Origin: Xiphias gladius
Lineage: Eukaryota > Chordata > Actinopteri > Istiophoriformes > Xiphiidae
Direction of reading: 5' to 3'
Length of the DNA stretch: 64,000 nucleotides
Assembly (NCBI RefSeq): GCF_016859285.1
Contig: NC_053417.1
Span: forward strand, 24,121,206 to 24,185,205
Shown here: in pieces, positions 1 through 12,319 of the stretch
Layout: every line of letters begins with the position of its first letter
Numbering within the stretch: the stretch's first letter is position 1
Position numbers and translations under genes: made by a program
Notes under the pieces: model-generated
Seen by the model: only the letters and a program-made list of their open reading frames with translations
The model's database searches: none
What the model was told of the DNA's origin: nothing

Positions 1-263
1 TGCCCAGCGCTGTCAGAGTCTCATGCAGGGGGGTGGGAGGGGGTTGGTTCTCCCTTTTTAAGGCTGAAGGATTGGCCAACATCCTTCTCCCTCCCACCAC
101 CTCTACTGTGTCCAGGGGGCATCGTGGGAAGGAGCCTTCCCTCTTGATCAGTTTATTCAGTCTCTTCCTGTCTGCTGTAGAGATACTGCGGGCCCAACAG
201 CCAACTCCAAAAAAAATGGCTGACGCTTCCACAGAGTCCATAAAAGGTCTTAAGGAGTGCCCC

Positions 264-1115
264 CTAGACCCCTAAAGACCAGAGTCTCTTCAGCAGATGA
301 AGTCTGCTCTGGCCTTTCTTGTATAATGTATTAGTATTGTCCATCCAGTCTAGTTTATTGTTTAAGTGCACACGCAGGTATTTGTATGATTTTTGCAATC
401 GCAGCATCCCCCCCCTAATGTTCGCTGTTGTGGGTGCGCTGGCGTTTGGTCCTGCGGAAAATCTTTCACCAGCTCTTTGGTTTTTCCGGTGTTTATTTGG
501 AGGCAGTTCCACTGACACCGGCCCGCAGAGTCCTGGGTTAGTCTCCCTCTAACTATCATCAGCCTCTCATCAGTCATGAAGCCAACAATAGCGGAGTCGT
601 CGGGAGAACTGCTGTTTGTTGAGTTATGGGTAAAGTCCGCGCTCTGGAGGATAAATAGGAAAGGGGCCAGGACTGTCCCTTGCGGAGCCCCGTTGCTGCA
701 GAGCACTGTGTCAGACAAACATGGCTCTAGACTCACGTACCGTGGTCTTAATTGTTATTGTTTATGAGGTAGTCCAGGATCTAGTTGGTGATACAGCCCC
801 CACATGATCCAGCTTCTGCCTCACTAGTCAGGGGTTGTAGGGTGTTCAATGCACTGGAGAAGCCTTTTCCCAGGTGGGGGAGGGATCAGTGGAGAAGGGG
901 GATGACAGCATCGTCCACACCAGTGATTCGGGATGGGGTTGGGGTGGGTCAGATGCGTGGTCAAATCTGTTAAAGAAAGTGTTGAGGTCATTTGCCCACT
1001 GTCGGTCGCCTACAGGCGGTCCACTGGATTCCCTGTACCCAGACATGGTTTTGAGGCCTCTCCAGACTCCGCTCAGGTTGTTCAGCTGCAGCTGAGCCTG
1101 CTTGTACGGCGGCAA
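264..1115 (-). mobile_element. Decayed LINE (L2/CR1-like) retrotransposon fragment, reverse transcriptase region
   Basis: Three open stretches on the minus strand, in the order expected for a LINE ORF2, cover this region. 1115-846 encodes a linker ending in ANDLNTFFNRFD. 736-362 encodes a reverse transcriptase segment with GAPQGTVLAPFLF, a degraded DDSAIVG block and LQINTGKTKELV. 518-264 encodes a C-terminal piece with LRVHLNNKLDWMDNTNTLYKKG. These phrases are characteristic of fish L2/CR1-type non-LTR elements (family knowledge). The reading frame shifts between pieces, the catalytic FxDD has become SPDDS, and no endonuclease domain is present, so the copy is 5'-truncated and inactive. It lies upstream of smagp, either intergenic or in a 5' intron. 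Confidence 0.85.
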
Positions 1116-1720
1116 CTAACAATTATTTTCATCATCTATTCATCGACAACTACTGAAAATAGTATTTAAAAAAACAAAACAAAAAACCCATAACAATTAC
1201 AAACAACTACAAAATTTGGCATCCAGACCTCCCTGTTTTCCAATGGCGGAAAGTAATCCATACATTCACTAGAGTACTGTACTTAAGTAAAATTTTGAGG
1301 AAGTTGTACTTCAGCGGATTAATCAATAATGAAAATGATCATTAGTTGCAGCCCTATTACTCATTTGGACTGTAAAACATCAGAAAACAGTAAAAAAAAT
1401 GCCTACTATAATTTCCTGGAGCCGAAGGTGATGTCTTCAAACGTCTTTTTAATCCAACCAACAGTCGAAAACCTGAAAATATTCAGTTTGAACCAAAGAA
1501 TATGTGGCATTTTTGCATTTTTTTTTTTTCTTAACTGCTGATTAATTTTTTATCAGTCAGCTAACGGATTGTTACAGATCTGATAAGACTTGGGTACTTC
1601 TGCTCTAGTAGAAATTTAACTATGACACTTAATTGTTATGGGAGTGTTTATAGTGTGTTGTTATGATTTTTACTAAAATAAAAGATCTCAGTACTACTTC
1701 TACCACTGGTGTGTTCTCTG
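1108..1720. mobile_element. Nested and rearranged MITE cluster
   Basis: Two inverted-repeat families overlap here. The outer one starts near 1242 (CAATGGCGGAAAGTA) and ends near 1708 with the reverse complement (TACTTCTACCACTG); the same end sequence occurs at 36476. Inside it lie pieces of the family with termini TAGGGCTGCAACTAA: one end at 1108-1150 (GGCAACTAACAATTATTTTC), an inverted end at 1315-1353 (TTAGTTGCAGCCCTA), and internal sequence with GGTGATGTCTTCAAA at about 1428. No coding capacity remains. The arrangement suggests insertion into an older element followed by rearrangement. Confidence 0.6.
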
Positions 1721-1944
1721 ATTAAGTTATTGCATCACAGAGGATTTGGACATAAATAAGCGATTGACAGTTTTGTTTTGTTTTTTTGTTTTTTTTAATT
1801 CCAGCCCTTAATAATCAGATTACTGTGTCATAACACTTAATATTCCCTCCTCCGCCAACCGCTATGCAGTTATGCAAGTTTGCTGAAGAAAGAGCCCTGT
1901 GACATGTAGAACATGCTCTTTTTTTTTATCTGTCAGGTTCAGAC

Positions 1945-2742
1945 ATGGTGCCTTTAACAACAGACCCAACATATACGACCGCAACTGTGGCAGAGAGTAA
2001 GTACACTTTTCTTTTTTTAGGATCTGTTACGAATGTGAATGAGTTGGCTTTAAATGCTGTGGCTAACAAGTGATATCATAACCTTATAGTTTGTGCTGTT
2101 TTATTGACACACACATTGTTTGTTGTTTTTTTTTTTTTTTCCAGTATCAAATACGCGGCCTTTAACATCACTTCCCACACATGCAGACACCACCGTGATT
2201 CAGGGTAACTCCTACACTTTTTGTTTCTTATGTTTTCTATTACTGGCACTCAGACCGATCTCCTCCTGGACGCGCACAGCTGTGAGACAGGGCGCAGTTT
2301 ACTTCCTCTCCGTAGACAAAGATTCTCGTGACCTTTCCACCTTGTCCTGTTACCAGTCACCAGTGGTTAAAAAACTCATCCGCTCGTTTTATCTTTGATT
2401 TCTCAGTGGTAACGACAGCAGTCCCCACAAGTCCGGACTCTGCAGTTGTTGCAGGTAACTGTTCATAGTTCACCCTGAGCTTTTTTCGTCACATTGTGAA
2501 GTTTATAAATGTGCTTTTACAGCAGCATTAAAAAAATAAATAAATAAAAATGATGCCTTATTTTTCCAGTGGTCATTGTTCTCATCCTGGTGACGGTAGC
2601 TGCTTTGGGCTTCCTGCTTTACCGGTATCTCTGCCACAATAAAGGAGACTACAGGACGACAGGGGAGCTGGCTCCGGGAGAGGACCCCGATGAGGAGTAC
2701 AATAACCAGGCTGCGAGTGAAAAGAAGGAATACTTCATATGA
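1945..2742 (+). CDS. smagp: Small cell adhesion glycoprotein (SMAGP) orthologue
   Basis: Four coding exons: 1945-1996, 2145-2204, 2407-2454 and 2570-2742 (stop TGA 2740-2742), all joined in phase 1 with GT-AG introns, give 110 aa. SMAGP is a small type I membrane glycoprotein at epithelial cell contacts. The N-terminal ~53 residues are rich in Thr, Ser and Pro, fitting an O-glycosylated ectodomain. One membrane segment follows (about residues 54-72, VVIVLILVTVAALGFLLY), then a tail starting RYLCHNKGDY and ending in KEYFI. I chose ATG 1945 as the first Met in the exon opening at 1937; the frame stays open upstream to the acceptor, so an earlier coding exon is possible. Glycophorin C shares the KEYFI end, but the neighbouring dazap2 favours smagp. 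There is no cleavable signal peptide, which fits SMAGP. Confidence 0.85.
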
Positions 2743-3461
2743 ATGTGGTGGATGACTTGCAGATAGTGAGTGGGGCTTAAGAAAGAAATAGTATGTGGAG
2801 GCCTGAGAAGAAACAGGACTCTGTTTTTTTTGTTTTGTTTTTTTTTCCGTGTTTTGAGGGAAGGCTGCTACTTGCTGCACACTGGTTAGAGGAATACCTT
2901 GTGTAAGATTTTGTTTTAAAAAAAAAAACAAACAAAAAAAGCACAAGTGCACAATAAAAAAACCAAAGATGAAATTATTACTTTAGGAGTCAATATTGAT
3001 AGATTTGGAGCAGGTGAGAGACAACAGGTTGTGTATAGACTAGCAGAGCTAGGCATGAAACAGGTGGTGGGGTTTTAAAATGTCTACAGTCACTTACATG
3101 ATCAGTAAATACTCAGCATGCTATTAAAATGTCAGATAAGCTTGTATGTTACACTGTTTATCAGCTGTGTTTCGGTTTTTCTCTTTAGTATCTGCACTAT
3201 GTTGTTTCATTCAGACATTCTATACTTTTGCCAAACAGATCTTGTACAAGACAAGTTACTTTCATATTGATTTGCTTTTAAAATTGTTGTTTTTCAATGC
3301 AGTTCTTTTAAAAAGCTAGTCAAAAACAATGTCCTGCTTTGAGTAAAGGACAGCAAACTTTATTTGTTGTACCTGGCTTTTTTTTTTTTTTTTGTATAAT
3401 TCCTCTCCAGACGTTGTTACTGGTAACTTCCCTATTTGAGATAAATATGGAAGGCAATAAA
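2743..3461 (+). other. smagp: smagp 3' UTR with candidate poly(A) signals
   Basis: Non-coding sequence after the smagp stop. AATAAA occurs at 2953-2958 and at 3456-3461, with another at 3776-3781. I cannot tell which is used; the second or third would give a 0.7-1.0 kb UTR. The gene ends tail to tail with dazap2, whose 3' UTR begins near 4115. Confidence 0.5.
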
Positions 3462-4114
3462 ACTTGTTTTCGAACTAGTACCATAATACAGTGTGACAGC
3501 TTACAGTCATGTTTAATATATTTTTGAAATAGGCGATGTCATAATCATCAGCACTGCTGACCACAATCTGACTTTGAATCGATGATAAATGCAAAAGAAT
3601 GCCTTTATCATCAGTGAGTTTGTAAGACACACCTACCTACATCCAATATAACCCCCATGCAACAGTCCTGCACAAAATCCCTCTTTTATGAAGTATATGA
3701 ATATGATAAGCTTTGTAAAGGTGTGATTTTATTGTGGGCTGGATTGAACGGTAACAGATATGGCGAAGCGGAGGCAATAAACTGGCAACTCAGTGTAAGG
3801 TAGGAGATTTTACCAAAAATACAGAGCCATAGTTTTGACAGAATACCTTTTTTTCTATGAAAGTGACAGTATTTCGGGTGTGACTACTGGTTCTTCCATA
3901 CTATATGTGGACCAAACTAAGGTGGGATAAGTTGATAAAACTATAAATTACCTGTGATGCAGCCTGGCCGCAACAATACAATAACCTAAATCCCAGATGT
4001 TAGCTAGTCTCGTATCACAATCTTGAGATCAATACCTTCCCCCTTCCTATTACTTTGTTCAGGTGGGTAAAATTAAATGAAAAACATGCAACATTTCAAA
4101 TTTCCAAAATAACC

Positions 4115-6812
4115 TTTATTCTAAACTTACATTTTAAATTTTAAGTTTAGTATAAAAAAGTTAAGTGCACCTAAGTTCTTTTTTTTTTTTTTTCAAAGTA
4201 TTCCATCTTTGACATGTCTCAGCAAACTGTAGTGACACTCATCTCCTTTAGTAATCTTAAAAGATAGAATGTGTACCAAAGTCCATCACATCACTTTAGT
4301 ACATACATCTATTTTACAAAATATTGTCAAGAGAATCCCTGAACTATAAATGTCCATTATCCTTCAACAAAGAGTGATCCATTTGCTGGCTGTGGTTGGC
4401 ATAGCATCTACTGGTCAGCTGTAGTTTACAGTACTTCATATTGCTGGGACAAAGCCACTATTATGCTGCTTAAACAATCAGAGCAGAAATGGGAAATAAA
4501 AAGGAAAACATTTGTTTGAATCATATTTTTCTTTTTTTTTTTTTGAAGTTTTGATAGCTGTGGCCTCTTCCCCAGCAAAAGCCGTGTGAAACAACTGCGT
4601 GAGTGAGAGTAATTGGACGCTGAGCCATTTTTAAAAAACACTTTAGTGACACCTCAGTCACGTATGGTATAGGAGCTTTGTGTTTGAGCTGCACGGAGGA
4701 GATTCAGATGGATCGAAGCAGAGTTTCTTTCAGACAGCTGCTCTTTCTGACTTAAGTAACACTGAAATCACAAAACGGCATTTGTTTCCTGGAGGCCACA
4801 GCTGTTAAAACCTGATATGGTATGTCGGATACCCAGTGACACATTTACGCTACCAGACACCAAAATGAAGAATATCTACAAATATCAGTTGATGGTATCC
4901 ATACAGACCTCTACCTAGTTTCATATATCTTATTTAAGTTTGCATGATAACATATTATGTAAATATTCTAAAGAGGTTTAATTAGCAGCACAAACATGTC
5001 TCGGAACTTAATAATTATGCTGACAGTGATATAGCCTCATTGCAAAGAGTTGGCATATACTTTCAATTTACTGAACAACACGACACATCTAGACATTATT
5101 TTAAAATGGAATAGACTTGATGAATAAGAGGCATTTTAAAATCTAAAAATGTTCAAAAATCTCACAGCTTTCTTTAAAAAGACATGAAACCAGAATTTTA
5201 AAAAAAGAGAGTAGCCCCTTGTCTGCAACTTCTTAAGATTTGCTTAGCAGTGCATTTCAGATAAAAAGCATTTAATCAAATTTGTACATAGCAAAGGTGC
5301 AAAAGTATGCAACAACTTAAAGATGCAAGAGACCCACATAAAGTGACATTAAAACATTAACTAACAATTGCAGTCATTTCAGACTGACGGTTCTTGATAC
5401 CAACAATCTCATAACTGCTCATTTGATGATATGTTTGCTTTTAAATTGTGACAATTAAAATTTCAAGTCACAACCAAACATAAGTGCATTGTAGACCAAA
5501 TCTTTGGTACAACCAGCTCATTGGTTATACTAAAAAATGTATTAGCCTAAGTACTCGTGTAAATCACTTAAATGTGGAAAAGTAATGAAGGAAAAAATTA
5601 AACACTGAAATATTTAAGTCTCTTCAACCCTGTTGACTAGATACTAATGCTATCACAAAGGTGACAATCCTCCATGGTGAATAAAATGCATTATATGATC
5701 CCAAATTATACTTTGTGAAAGAGAAATAATGGAGGGTAGTTCTTGAAACCTGTACAATAAACATTTAGTGTATAAACTCTGGGTATCCGACTGTGAAGTA
5801 GAAACAGGAGACGAAAAAAGCTAAAATGTTACACCAACCACCCCTTCCCATTCAACTTACTATTTGGATTTACTTTAAATTTCTTTCCTTTAAGTTTACT
5901 GAAGTTAATTTTCTTTAAATTAGGGCTATCCCCAGTGCTCTTTGGCACTTGACTATGTTCATCTACAAGTTGCCCAACAAGGTACAGTAATTCACTTTGG
6001 ATATTGCATGGAATCTTTTCTTTAATTATTTGCTTTATTTCAATTTATTTAAATTACAAGTGATTTAAATGTAACAATCTGTCAGATAGGCTGTTCACTG
6101 TGCAACAGATTCACTGTGGTATTTTGGATACTGTGCAAAAGACAAGACAATTCTAACTAAAAGCATCCAAGATGCAGGTTTTTTTTTTTTTTTCGTATAG
6201 CTGAGATGCAGTTTCTCTTGATCATCATCATCATACTGGTATTTACATGGAACTATTACACATCTATTAATTTAACTACACTAAAAGTTTTCAAAAAAGA
6301 CAAGTGGAGATTTTTTTTTTTTTGCGCTTTAACTGCAACTTTGTAACTGTGTTTCACTTTCACCATAAAGCAGCTAAACTAATAATGCGGGTCTGATATT
6401 TCAACATTTAATTTACGTAGCTTTACAGGTATACAAGAACATCTCAATGTAATTTGTGATCCATTTAAATCAAAGGAGACCAGGTCCTTTAAACAAACAC
6501 CTGAAAGAGGTCCAATCTGGAATGACCAAAGAGGTTAGACCCAATGAGTAATTATGGCATGAAATCTACGACATTAAAAATTTGCATTTATCCTCTCCAG
6601 GCAGTGGCATTTATCATTTGATCTCTAGGTCACAAGTGGAGTACTGTACCTTTAATGAGGGCTCTAAAATATTACATTCCGTTAGGTGATATCAGTATTG
6701 TGGCATGGCCAAGCAGCCTGAAGAGGGTGGCATATAGGATGGGGGTAGAACTGGGGCATCATTTGGGACGGGGGCACGGTTTAGGCATGATGGAGGAGTT
6801 GAGAAGTTGCTG
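4115..6812 (-). other. dazap2: dazap2 long AT-rich 3' UTR
   Basis: From the dazap2 stop (6815-6813, minus strand) to a minus-strand AATAAA at 4120-4115 there are about 2.7 kb without any plausible coding exon. The sequence is AT-rich, with poly(T)/poly(A) runs (for example 4179-4194, 6179-6194 and 6311-6323) but no recognisable transposon. A long UTR is in keeping with DAZAP2 in other vertebrates; this length is inferred from the poly(A) signal only. Confidence 0.6.
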
Positions 6813-8754
6813 TTACCAGATGGTATAACCTCCACTGGATCCACCCAGGAAGAAGTTACTCTTGCGCTGTGACATTACAACGTTGGCACCCTGCATGGCA
6901 GCCAGCTGAGCTGCATTGGGGGGATGCCCAGGAGGTGGGGGCTAGAGAAGGGGAGAAACAAGCACAAACATAGACAGACATAAGATGAGATGACAGTGCA
7001 TTTCAACAAAACCCCAACCGCCATCGATGTGTCTCCTTTAAATCACCGAGTTTGGTGGATACTCACTGGGATGGACACGCTGCTGCCTGCTGTGAAGCGA
7101 GCACCAGTATCAAAGCCGCCTTCCACCATCACTGTTGAACCAGGCGGGTACACCGCGCCCATGGGATAGTAAGCCATGGGGACATTCTGGCTCACTGGCC
7201 CAACAGCCATAGGTGGCTGCATGGGCATAAACACCTGAGCACCAGGGTAGGGAGAGGACATCTGAGGCATCTGACCAGGCACCTGAGGTGGAAGCACATA
7301 TCTGGGCTGGTATATCTGCAGACACAGAGATGGACAGACAGAGGTTTAAAACCGCTAAGAACAGTTACCGGAGTATTAACCGTGTCATCGTATGACTTAT
7401 AAATGCAATAGTTACCTCAGAATATGCAGGTGGTGTGTCTGTGTAGGGAGGTGCCTGAGGAGACATTTGCATAGCAGGAGGGTATACAGGTGCAGTGCTC
7501 TGCTGAGGGTACACAGCCTGCTGTGGATATGAACCTGCAAAACAGCATTTTACTTTAAAGCAAGTAGTTGTGCTTCAATCTTAACAGTGACTGACACGGA
7601 AATCCCAGACTGACTGAGTGATGGCGTTTTGCGGCAAAAGGTTGTTGTTAACATACAGCAAACAAAGAATATCACATTACATTACCAAGTACTGATTCAT
7701 GATTTTTTTTTAACGATCAATTCATTTACAGATTATTTTCTCAATTGATTTTTTGGTCAGCAAACACCAAAAATGTCCATCACATGTTGGCAGAACCCAC
7801 GGTGATGCCTTACAGTCTAGTTTTGTCTGACGAGAAGGTGAAGAAACAGAAATTATTCACATTTTTTGCCATTTCTGCGTACAAAAAAAAAAAATACAAA
7901 CAATTTTGCAAATTTGCAGCTGATTAATTTGACCAATTAATTAATCAACTAATCGTTTTAGTTGTATTTAGATGTTTTACATGTTAGTCTTGATGCTTTC
8001 ATGTTTTTTTTTTTTTTTTTTTTTTTTTTTTATTACACCCTGCTCCTGATTAAACAATAATTAATTTCAGCTGTAGTTTTTATGGTTGGAAATTACCAAT
8101 TCGAAAGTTTCGTCAAGGAAAAAAAACATAGGATTTAGAGAAATTATCCACATTTGAGTAGCTGGAACCTTTAACATTTTTGCCTAAAAACACTTATCGA
8201 AAGGATTAATCAATTATCAAAATAACTGCAAATTACTTTCCCTTTCGCAAAAAAAAACTATGTTCAAACAAGTTAAATATAGCACTAAAAAGACGAAATA
8301 TATACATATTAACATATTTATGCAAACATAAGCAAAGTATCAATACATTAGATGATATAGATTCAAATTTCCGTCCTTGGGTCTTACAAAACGAGGAAAC
8401 GGTACTATCTTTGTCTTTAAAATTCGCCCGTATTAAATGATGCTAGCTGACCGAAAATTTGTGACTTCGCCAATAATGGCACGGGGATATAAGGTGACAG
8501 TAAATCTAGACGTTCACATTTCACATCTTTAGCATTTGACGGTAAACTAGATGTCCAAATTGAACCCGAATTGTGCTCCGTGTTTAACCAGAAAAGCGTC
8601 GGTTTATTGTTATGTACGTAGCTAAACGTGAAGTCCGCTCCTTTCAGATGGCCATAACGACGGCTCCTCATCTCTTGTTATAAGGTCAGCGTCGCACAGC
8701 GGACAGCTGACTAATCACCCAAACGGGGTCTGGAGAAATACCTTTGTTGTTCAT
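6813..8754 (-). CDS. dazap2: DAZ-associated protein 2 (DAZAP2/PRTB)
   Basis: Four exons on the minus strand: 8754-8742 (MNNKG, 13 nt), 7534-7416, 7315-7067 and 6941-6813. Together they give 510 nt and 169 aa, one residue longer than human. DAZAP2 is a small proline- and tyrosine-rich adaptor that binds DAZ, SOX6, TCF4 and NEDD4-type ligases. Visible features are a PPAY motif at about residues 39-42 (WW-domain ligand), a Pro/Tyr-rich N-terminus, the hydrophobic core with MAYYPMGAVYPPGSTVMVEGG, a run of prolines before the last exon's GHPPNAAQLAAMQGANV, and the C-terminus GGYTIW. The 13-nt first coding exon is confirmed by frame and by the donor AAAG|GTATTT. The gene is tail to tail with smagp and head to head with pou6f1, as in tetrapods. 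Intron 1 carries a MITE (7706-8235). Confidence 0.96.
7706..8235 (+). mobile_element. MITE copy, family 'GGCTGCAACTAA', in dazap2 intron 1
   Basis: Diverged copy of the family seen at 10766, 23288 and 26882. It has GATCAATTCATTTACAGATT at the left, the internal GTGATGCCTTACAG and TTTTGTCTGACGAGAAGGTG, and TTAATCAACTAATCG near 7940. A poly(T) run (8004-8031) and more family-like sequence follow (ATCAATTATCAAAATAACTG near 8207). No open reading frame of note. Confidence 0.55.
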
Positions 8755-8896
8755 TGTTGTGGAGTGATCCGGAGGTTGAGGAATATCAGATTAAAAGGGA
8801 GACTCTGCGTATCTAGTCACGGCCTTATAACAGGTTACGGCTGCTTCACGATAATCCACTTCCTTGTTTTTCAGCTTCTTGTTGTTGTGGAAGTGG

Positions 8897-8904
8897 TGAC
8901 GTCA
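8897..8904. promoter_or_regulatory. Consensus CRE palindrome upstream of dazap2
   Basis: TGACGTCA, the full palindromic cAMP-response element bound by CREB/ATF proteins, lies 143 bp upstream of the dazap2 start codon, where the core promoter of this TATA-less gene is expected. The match is exact; function is inferred. GCGCCCCCTACAGG at 8968-8981 resembles the reverse CTCF core but is weaker. Confidence 0.5.
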
Positions 8905-9059
8905 GTCGTTCTCTATCCGTGGCTCGCTCGACGCACGCAGTGTTTCCCAGAGTTTCACCTGCTCGAGCGCCCCCTACAGGTAAAAACGACGGGGGCGAGG
9001 GTGCTGAAGAGAAGGCGAATTCACAAAAGAAAAAGAAATGGAGGCCTCATCTCGTAAAT

Positions 9060-10765
9060 ATGACTTACCGTCTCACAGTTCCGAGAAAAACTATATCATA
9101 GTAGCGAGAAAATGCAGACTAGCGGGACAGGAACTGGGACGCATCAGAACTTGCCTGGGAATCATATGGTTTTTACCATTCCTGCAGTATCAAAGTTTTT
9201 CAGCGACGGTCCACAGTGCATCCAGTAGTACATAGCAAAAATGAACTGTTCGTAGCTATTTCGGCGTGTTTAATTTTCCATAATGCGAACAAATAAAGGC
9301 TAAAGAACGGGGCCTAAGCTGTGGCCCACAGTGTAACTCAATGAGTCCAAGGCAACATTACAGTATACTTCCTGTTTCGAGGTTACATCTGTTCACACAA
9401 GTGAAGCCTGTTAACGTTTAATGTAACATTTTCCAAAATAATTTCTTAAAAACAACAAAAACTACAACACTTAATTATATTAATATTTAAGCTTATATTC
9501 ATTATATAGGTATGTAGGATAGACAAAGAACAAAAACAAAAAAACCTAATAATAATAAATAATAATAGATCAAGATCTTATAATTAAGAGATCGGGACAT
9601 TGTTATTATGAGATCTTTTCTCATAAATATATGTCAGTCATAATTATGAGATACTGAAGTTGTTATTACGAGATAAGGTCTCATGTTTTTGTCTTCAGTG
9701 GGTTATTGTAGGACTTTTTATTAACAAGCTATTAACATTGACCACGTGACTGACCTATTAGAAACTGAGAAACACAACAACCTTTATTAATTTCATACTA
9801 ACATTTATAAATGTAAACACGATGGCTTATCAGAATGTAAAAAAATCCTCAGTGTTTTACCAGCATTTATAACTGAAACACACAGCCACGGATTGATTCT
9901 ATTGATGGATTCATTGTTGTTTTATAGTGATAAAACAACAGAAAAGCAACAGGAGACGAAATAACTTTTCTGTAACATCAGTTGTTACATTTGGTTGTAG
10001 AACTGAGATGGCAAAAAATGCAATTCTGTGTTTGCAGGAGGCTGGCATGGTCAGGGTATAATTAGCCTACTGGCACTGCTGCCACACTGTTGTGGTTAAG
10101 GATTAAAAACATGTTTTATACATTAAGAACACACTCAGATCTGTTTGGGGAATACGACAATAACCACCTAATAGATCACTCAATACAGGTCACCAATCAG
10201 CACAGTATCAGCTACAAAACTACAGGTCACAGATAAAATAACATTTAACATGCTCACCAAAGTAATAGTAACGGAGACATTAGGCAATGTAGTTTCTTAG
10301 CTGTTTGGTTTAACGTAAAACACTCTGAAAGGGCCTCAAATAATACACCTTTTCACAGAAGACATTTTGACACGTCACACTGGGAAAATCACAAATTTAA
10401 ATAATCTGACCAGTCATTGCTGAATTCCATTTAGCGCCTTTGGTTTCAGCCAGGGTCCATGTGGATATGTTTACCTAGTAATATTATTAAATTGACTAAA
10501 TCTGAGACGGTATTAGTGCATTCAAAAACAGGGATATATGCTATTTTAAGAGATAACCGAATCCTTATAATAACCCAGAGCTGCATTACAAAAGGGTGTG
10601 AAGAAAAGTCCTGTCAGGTTAAGGGGCCCCAAAAATTCTCTGCCTGTAGTTTATCTCCATCACTGAATTTAACAGTTGAGTATTAATTATTTACTTTGAG
10701 ATGTATATGATTGTATACAAAGTAGGACGCTGAACTGCAGTATTTGTTGAAACCGATTACGTATA
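9060..10765. other. Intergenic dazap2-pou6f1, left part; one 60-bp tandem pair
   Basis: No gene recognised. The only structure is a pair of related 45-nt units at 9580-9624 and 9640-9684 (34 of 45 positions identical, offset 60). Both contain GTTATTA(T/C)GAGAT and end in TCTCAT. The rest is AT-rich unique sequence. Confidence 0.5.
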
Positions 10766-11018
10766 CGGCTGCAAGTATCAGTTATTTTCATTATCGATAA
10801 ATATTACGATTATTTTCTTGATTAACCGATTAATCGTTTAACCAAAAAAACCACCAGGAAACAGTTAAAAACGCTCATTGCAATTTCCTAAAGCCAAAGG
10901 TGATGTCTTCAATTTTTTGATAGATGACATTAATAATTAATCAGTTATCAAAATAGTTGCTGATCCATCTTCTGTCAATCAGCTATTTCATTAATAAACT
11001 AAATATTGCAGCTCTAGT
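10766..11018 (+). mobile_element. Short complete MITE with inverted ends GGCTGCAA / TTGCAGCTC
   Basis: Begins GGCTGCAAGTATCAGTTATT and ends AAATATTGCAGCTCTAG, so the termini are inverted copies. The interior is rich in ATCGATTAAT-type palindromes and carries CCAAAGGTGATGTCTTCAA, as do the copies at 1108, 7706 and 26882. No coding capacity. I recognise the family as common in teleosts but cannot assign a superfamily. Confidence 0.7.
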
Positions 11019-12300
11019 CTCGTGTGCTACACAGTAGCTGCACCCAAATGCTATGGTATGAAAGTGATTCATTCATTCAACATGTAGGGTTTCAGATTCA
11101 TAACTATTAAAGAATTTCTTTATTTGACAAAAAAACAAAACAAAACAAAAACTAGTAGGTGAATTTAAAGCACACATTTATACAGTGTGTGTACAATCTA
11201 GACACAATACTTATCAGGGTAATATTTTTTTTTCCCGTTTTTTTAAATTGAGGTACTGATGACTAACAGTTAAAATATGTTCATCCAACCAGAAAATAAA
11301 TTTGGAGCCACACATTTCCCGTTAACCAAGTTAACACAACACAAACAGAATCGCAGCAGGTATGACACTATTATACACTTCTGGTCAGGCTGTTAGTTTG
11401 GCAGAAAGAAGTCCAGCCCAAAGGGATTCATGAATAGGACTATTTTTATTCAGCTTTCAATATACAAAAACAAAATGTATTATAATATATAAAAATATAG
11501 TGTACTATAAAATAAAAATATACAATAAGGAGGCCCCCTCCATAGTACATAAATTTACAGTTCTGCAAATACAGAATGACCAGTTGGTTTTTAGGAATCC
11601 TCCCCTGCTGTTTTCATAATTTTGCAAAAAAAATAAATAAAATGAAATAAAATAAAATAAATAAAAGTAGAAAATTCCTAGAAGTAAACGGGTAATTTCC
11701 CTTTTCAAACATGCAGTGAGTTTGACAAAGAGCAGCACAGCGTTTCCATCTCAGGGACCCACCGCTGCTCACGCTGTGCAGCTTCTTTTTTTTTTTTCGT
11801 GGTACGTCCCCTTTAAGAGAACCATGGCACCTCTCAAGTCGCGGCGGACATTTTTCAATGCAAGATTTTTTTCTTGCATAAATTATGTTCATGACGTAGT
11901 GCAAAAGGCCAATTTTGTGGCAATTTTGTCCGACTTTACAGCTCAGGTGGGATTTTGTGAGACACCCCGAGGATCCTCGGCTGCCCGAACTGTTGCAGAA
12001 AGGGCATCGTCATTAAATATTAAGAGAGAGGAGATCCTAACGTTGCAACCCTCCTTATCAATGCAAATACCTCTTTTGTGTGCAGTCACAGCGCCTGTCT
12101 GGGAGCTGAGATGAATTTTTAATTATGTGTGACTGAAACAAACTGTGACAAGGACCTTTTATAAGAGCGAGGGATCACAGAAAATAAGCTGCATTTACGC
12201 GGTAAGTTGGACATAATAACCGGACACTATTGTAGCCTGTTCTTCGCGCATAGCGGCGAAATGGCGAGAAGGAAATGAGTTTCGGTTAATATGCAATGTT
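11019..12300. other. pou6f1 upstream region; no gene recognised
   Basis: AT-rich with simple runs (11638-11665 AAATAAAAT type). A 132-codon open frame at 11716-12114 has no recognisable protein character. A possible 5' UTR exon could end at 12200, where GCG|GTAAGT is the only good donor before the first coding exon, with a TTTATAAG box about 45 bp upstream. This is weak. Confidence 0.3.
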
Positions 12301-12308
12301 CGTAATTA

Positions 12309-12319
12309 GCATAATTTAT
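12309..12319 (+). promoter_or_regulatory. Brn-5/POU6F1-type binding site upstream of pou6f1
   Basis: GCATAATTTAT is an exact match to the published Brn-5 consensus GCATAA(A/T)TTAT as I remember it. It lies about 665 bp upstream of the pou6f1 start codon, in an AT-rich stretch that also has TATGCAAT (12290-12297) and GTAATTAG (12302-12309). It may be an autoregulatory site. The match is visible; the function is inferred. Confidence 0.4.

Noticed and set aside
33-275. 80-codon plus-strand frame at the window start
   Set aside because: Runs antisense to the LINE remnant and has no protein features.
1945-2742. Glycophorin C as the identity of the first gene
   Set aside because: It shares the C-terminal KEYFI, but SMAGP does too, and the adjoining dazap2 and pou6f1 match the SMAGP neighbourhood.
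8968-8981. CTCF core-like GCGCCCCCTACAGG near the dazap2 promoter
   Set aside because: Only the first half matches the reverse CTCF core well; insufficient to call without binding data.
11716-12114. 132-codon open frame upstream of pou6f1
   Set aside because: No domain or splice context, and it covers a T-run and low-complexity sequence; at most it overlaps an unproven 5' UTR exon.
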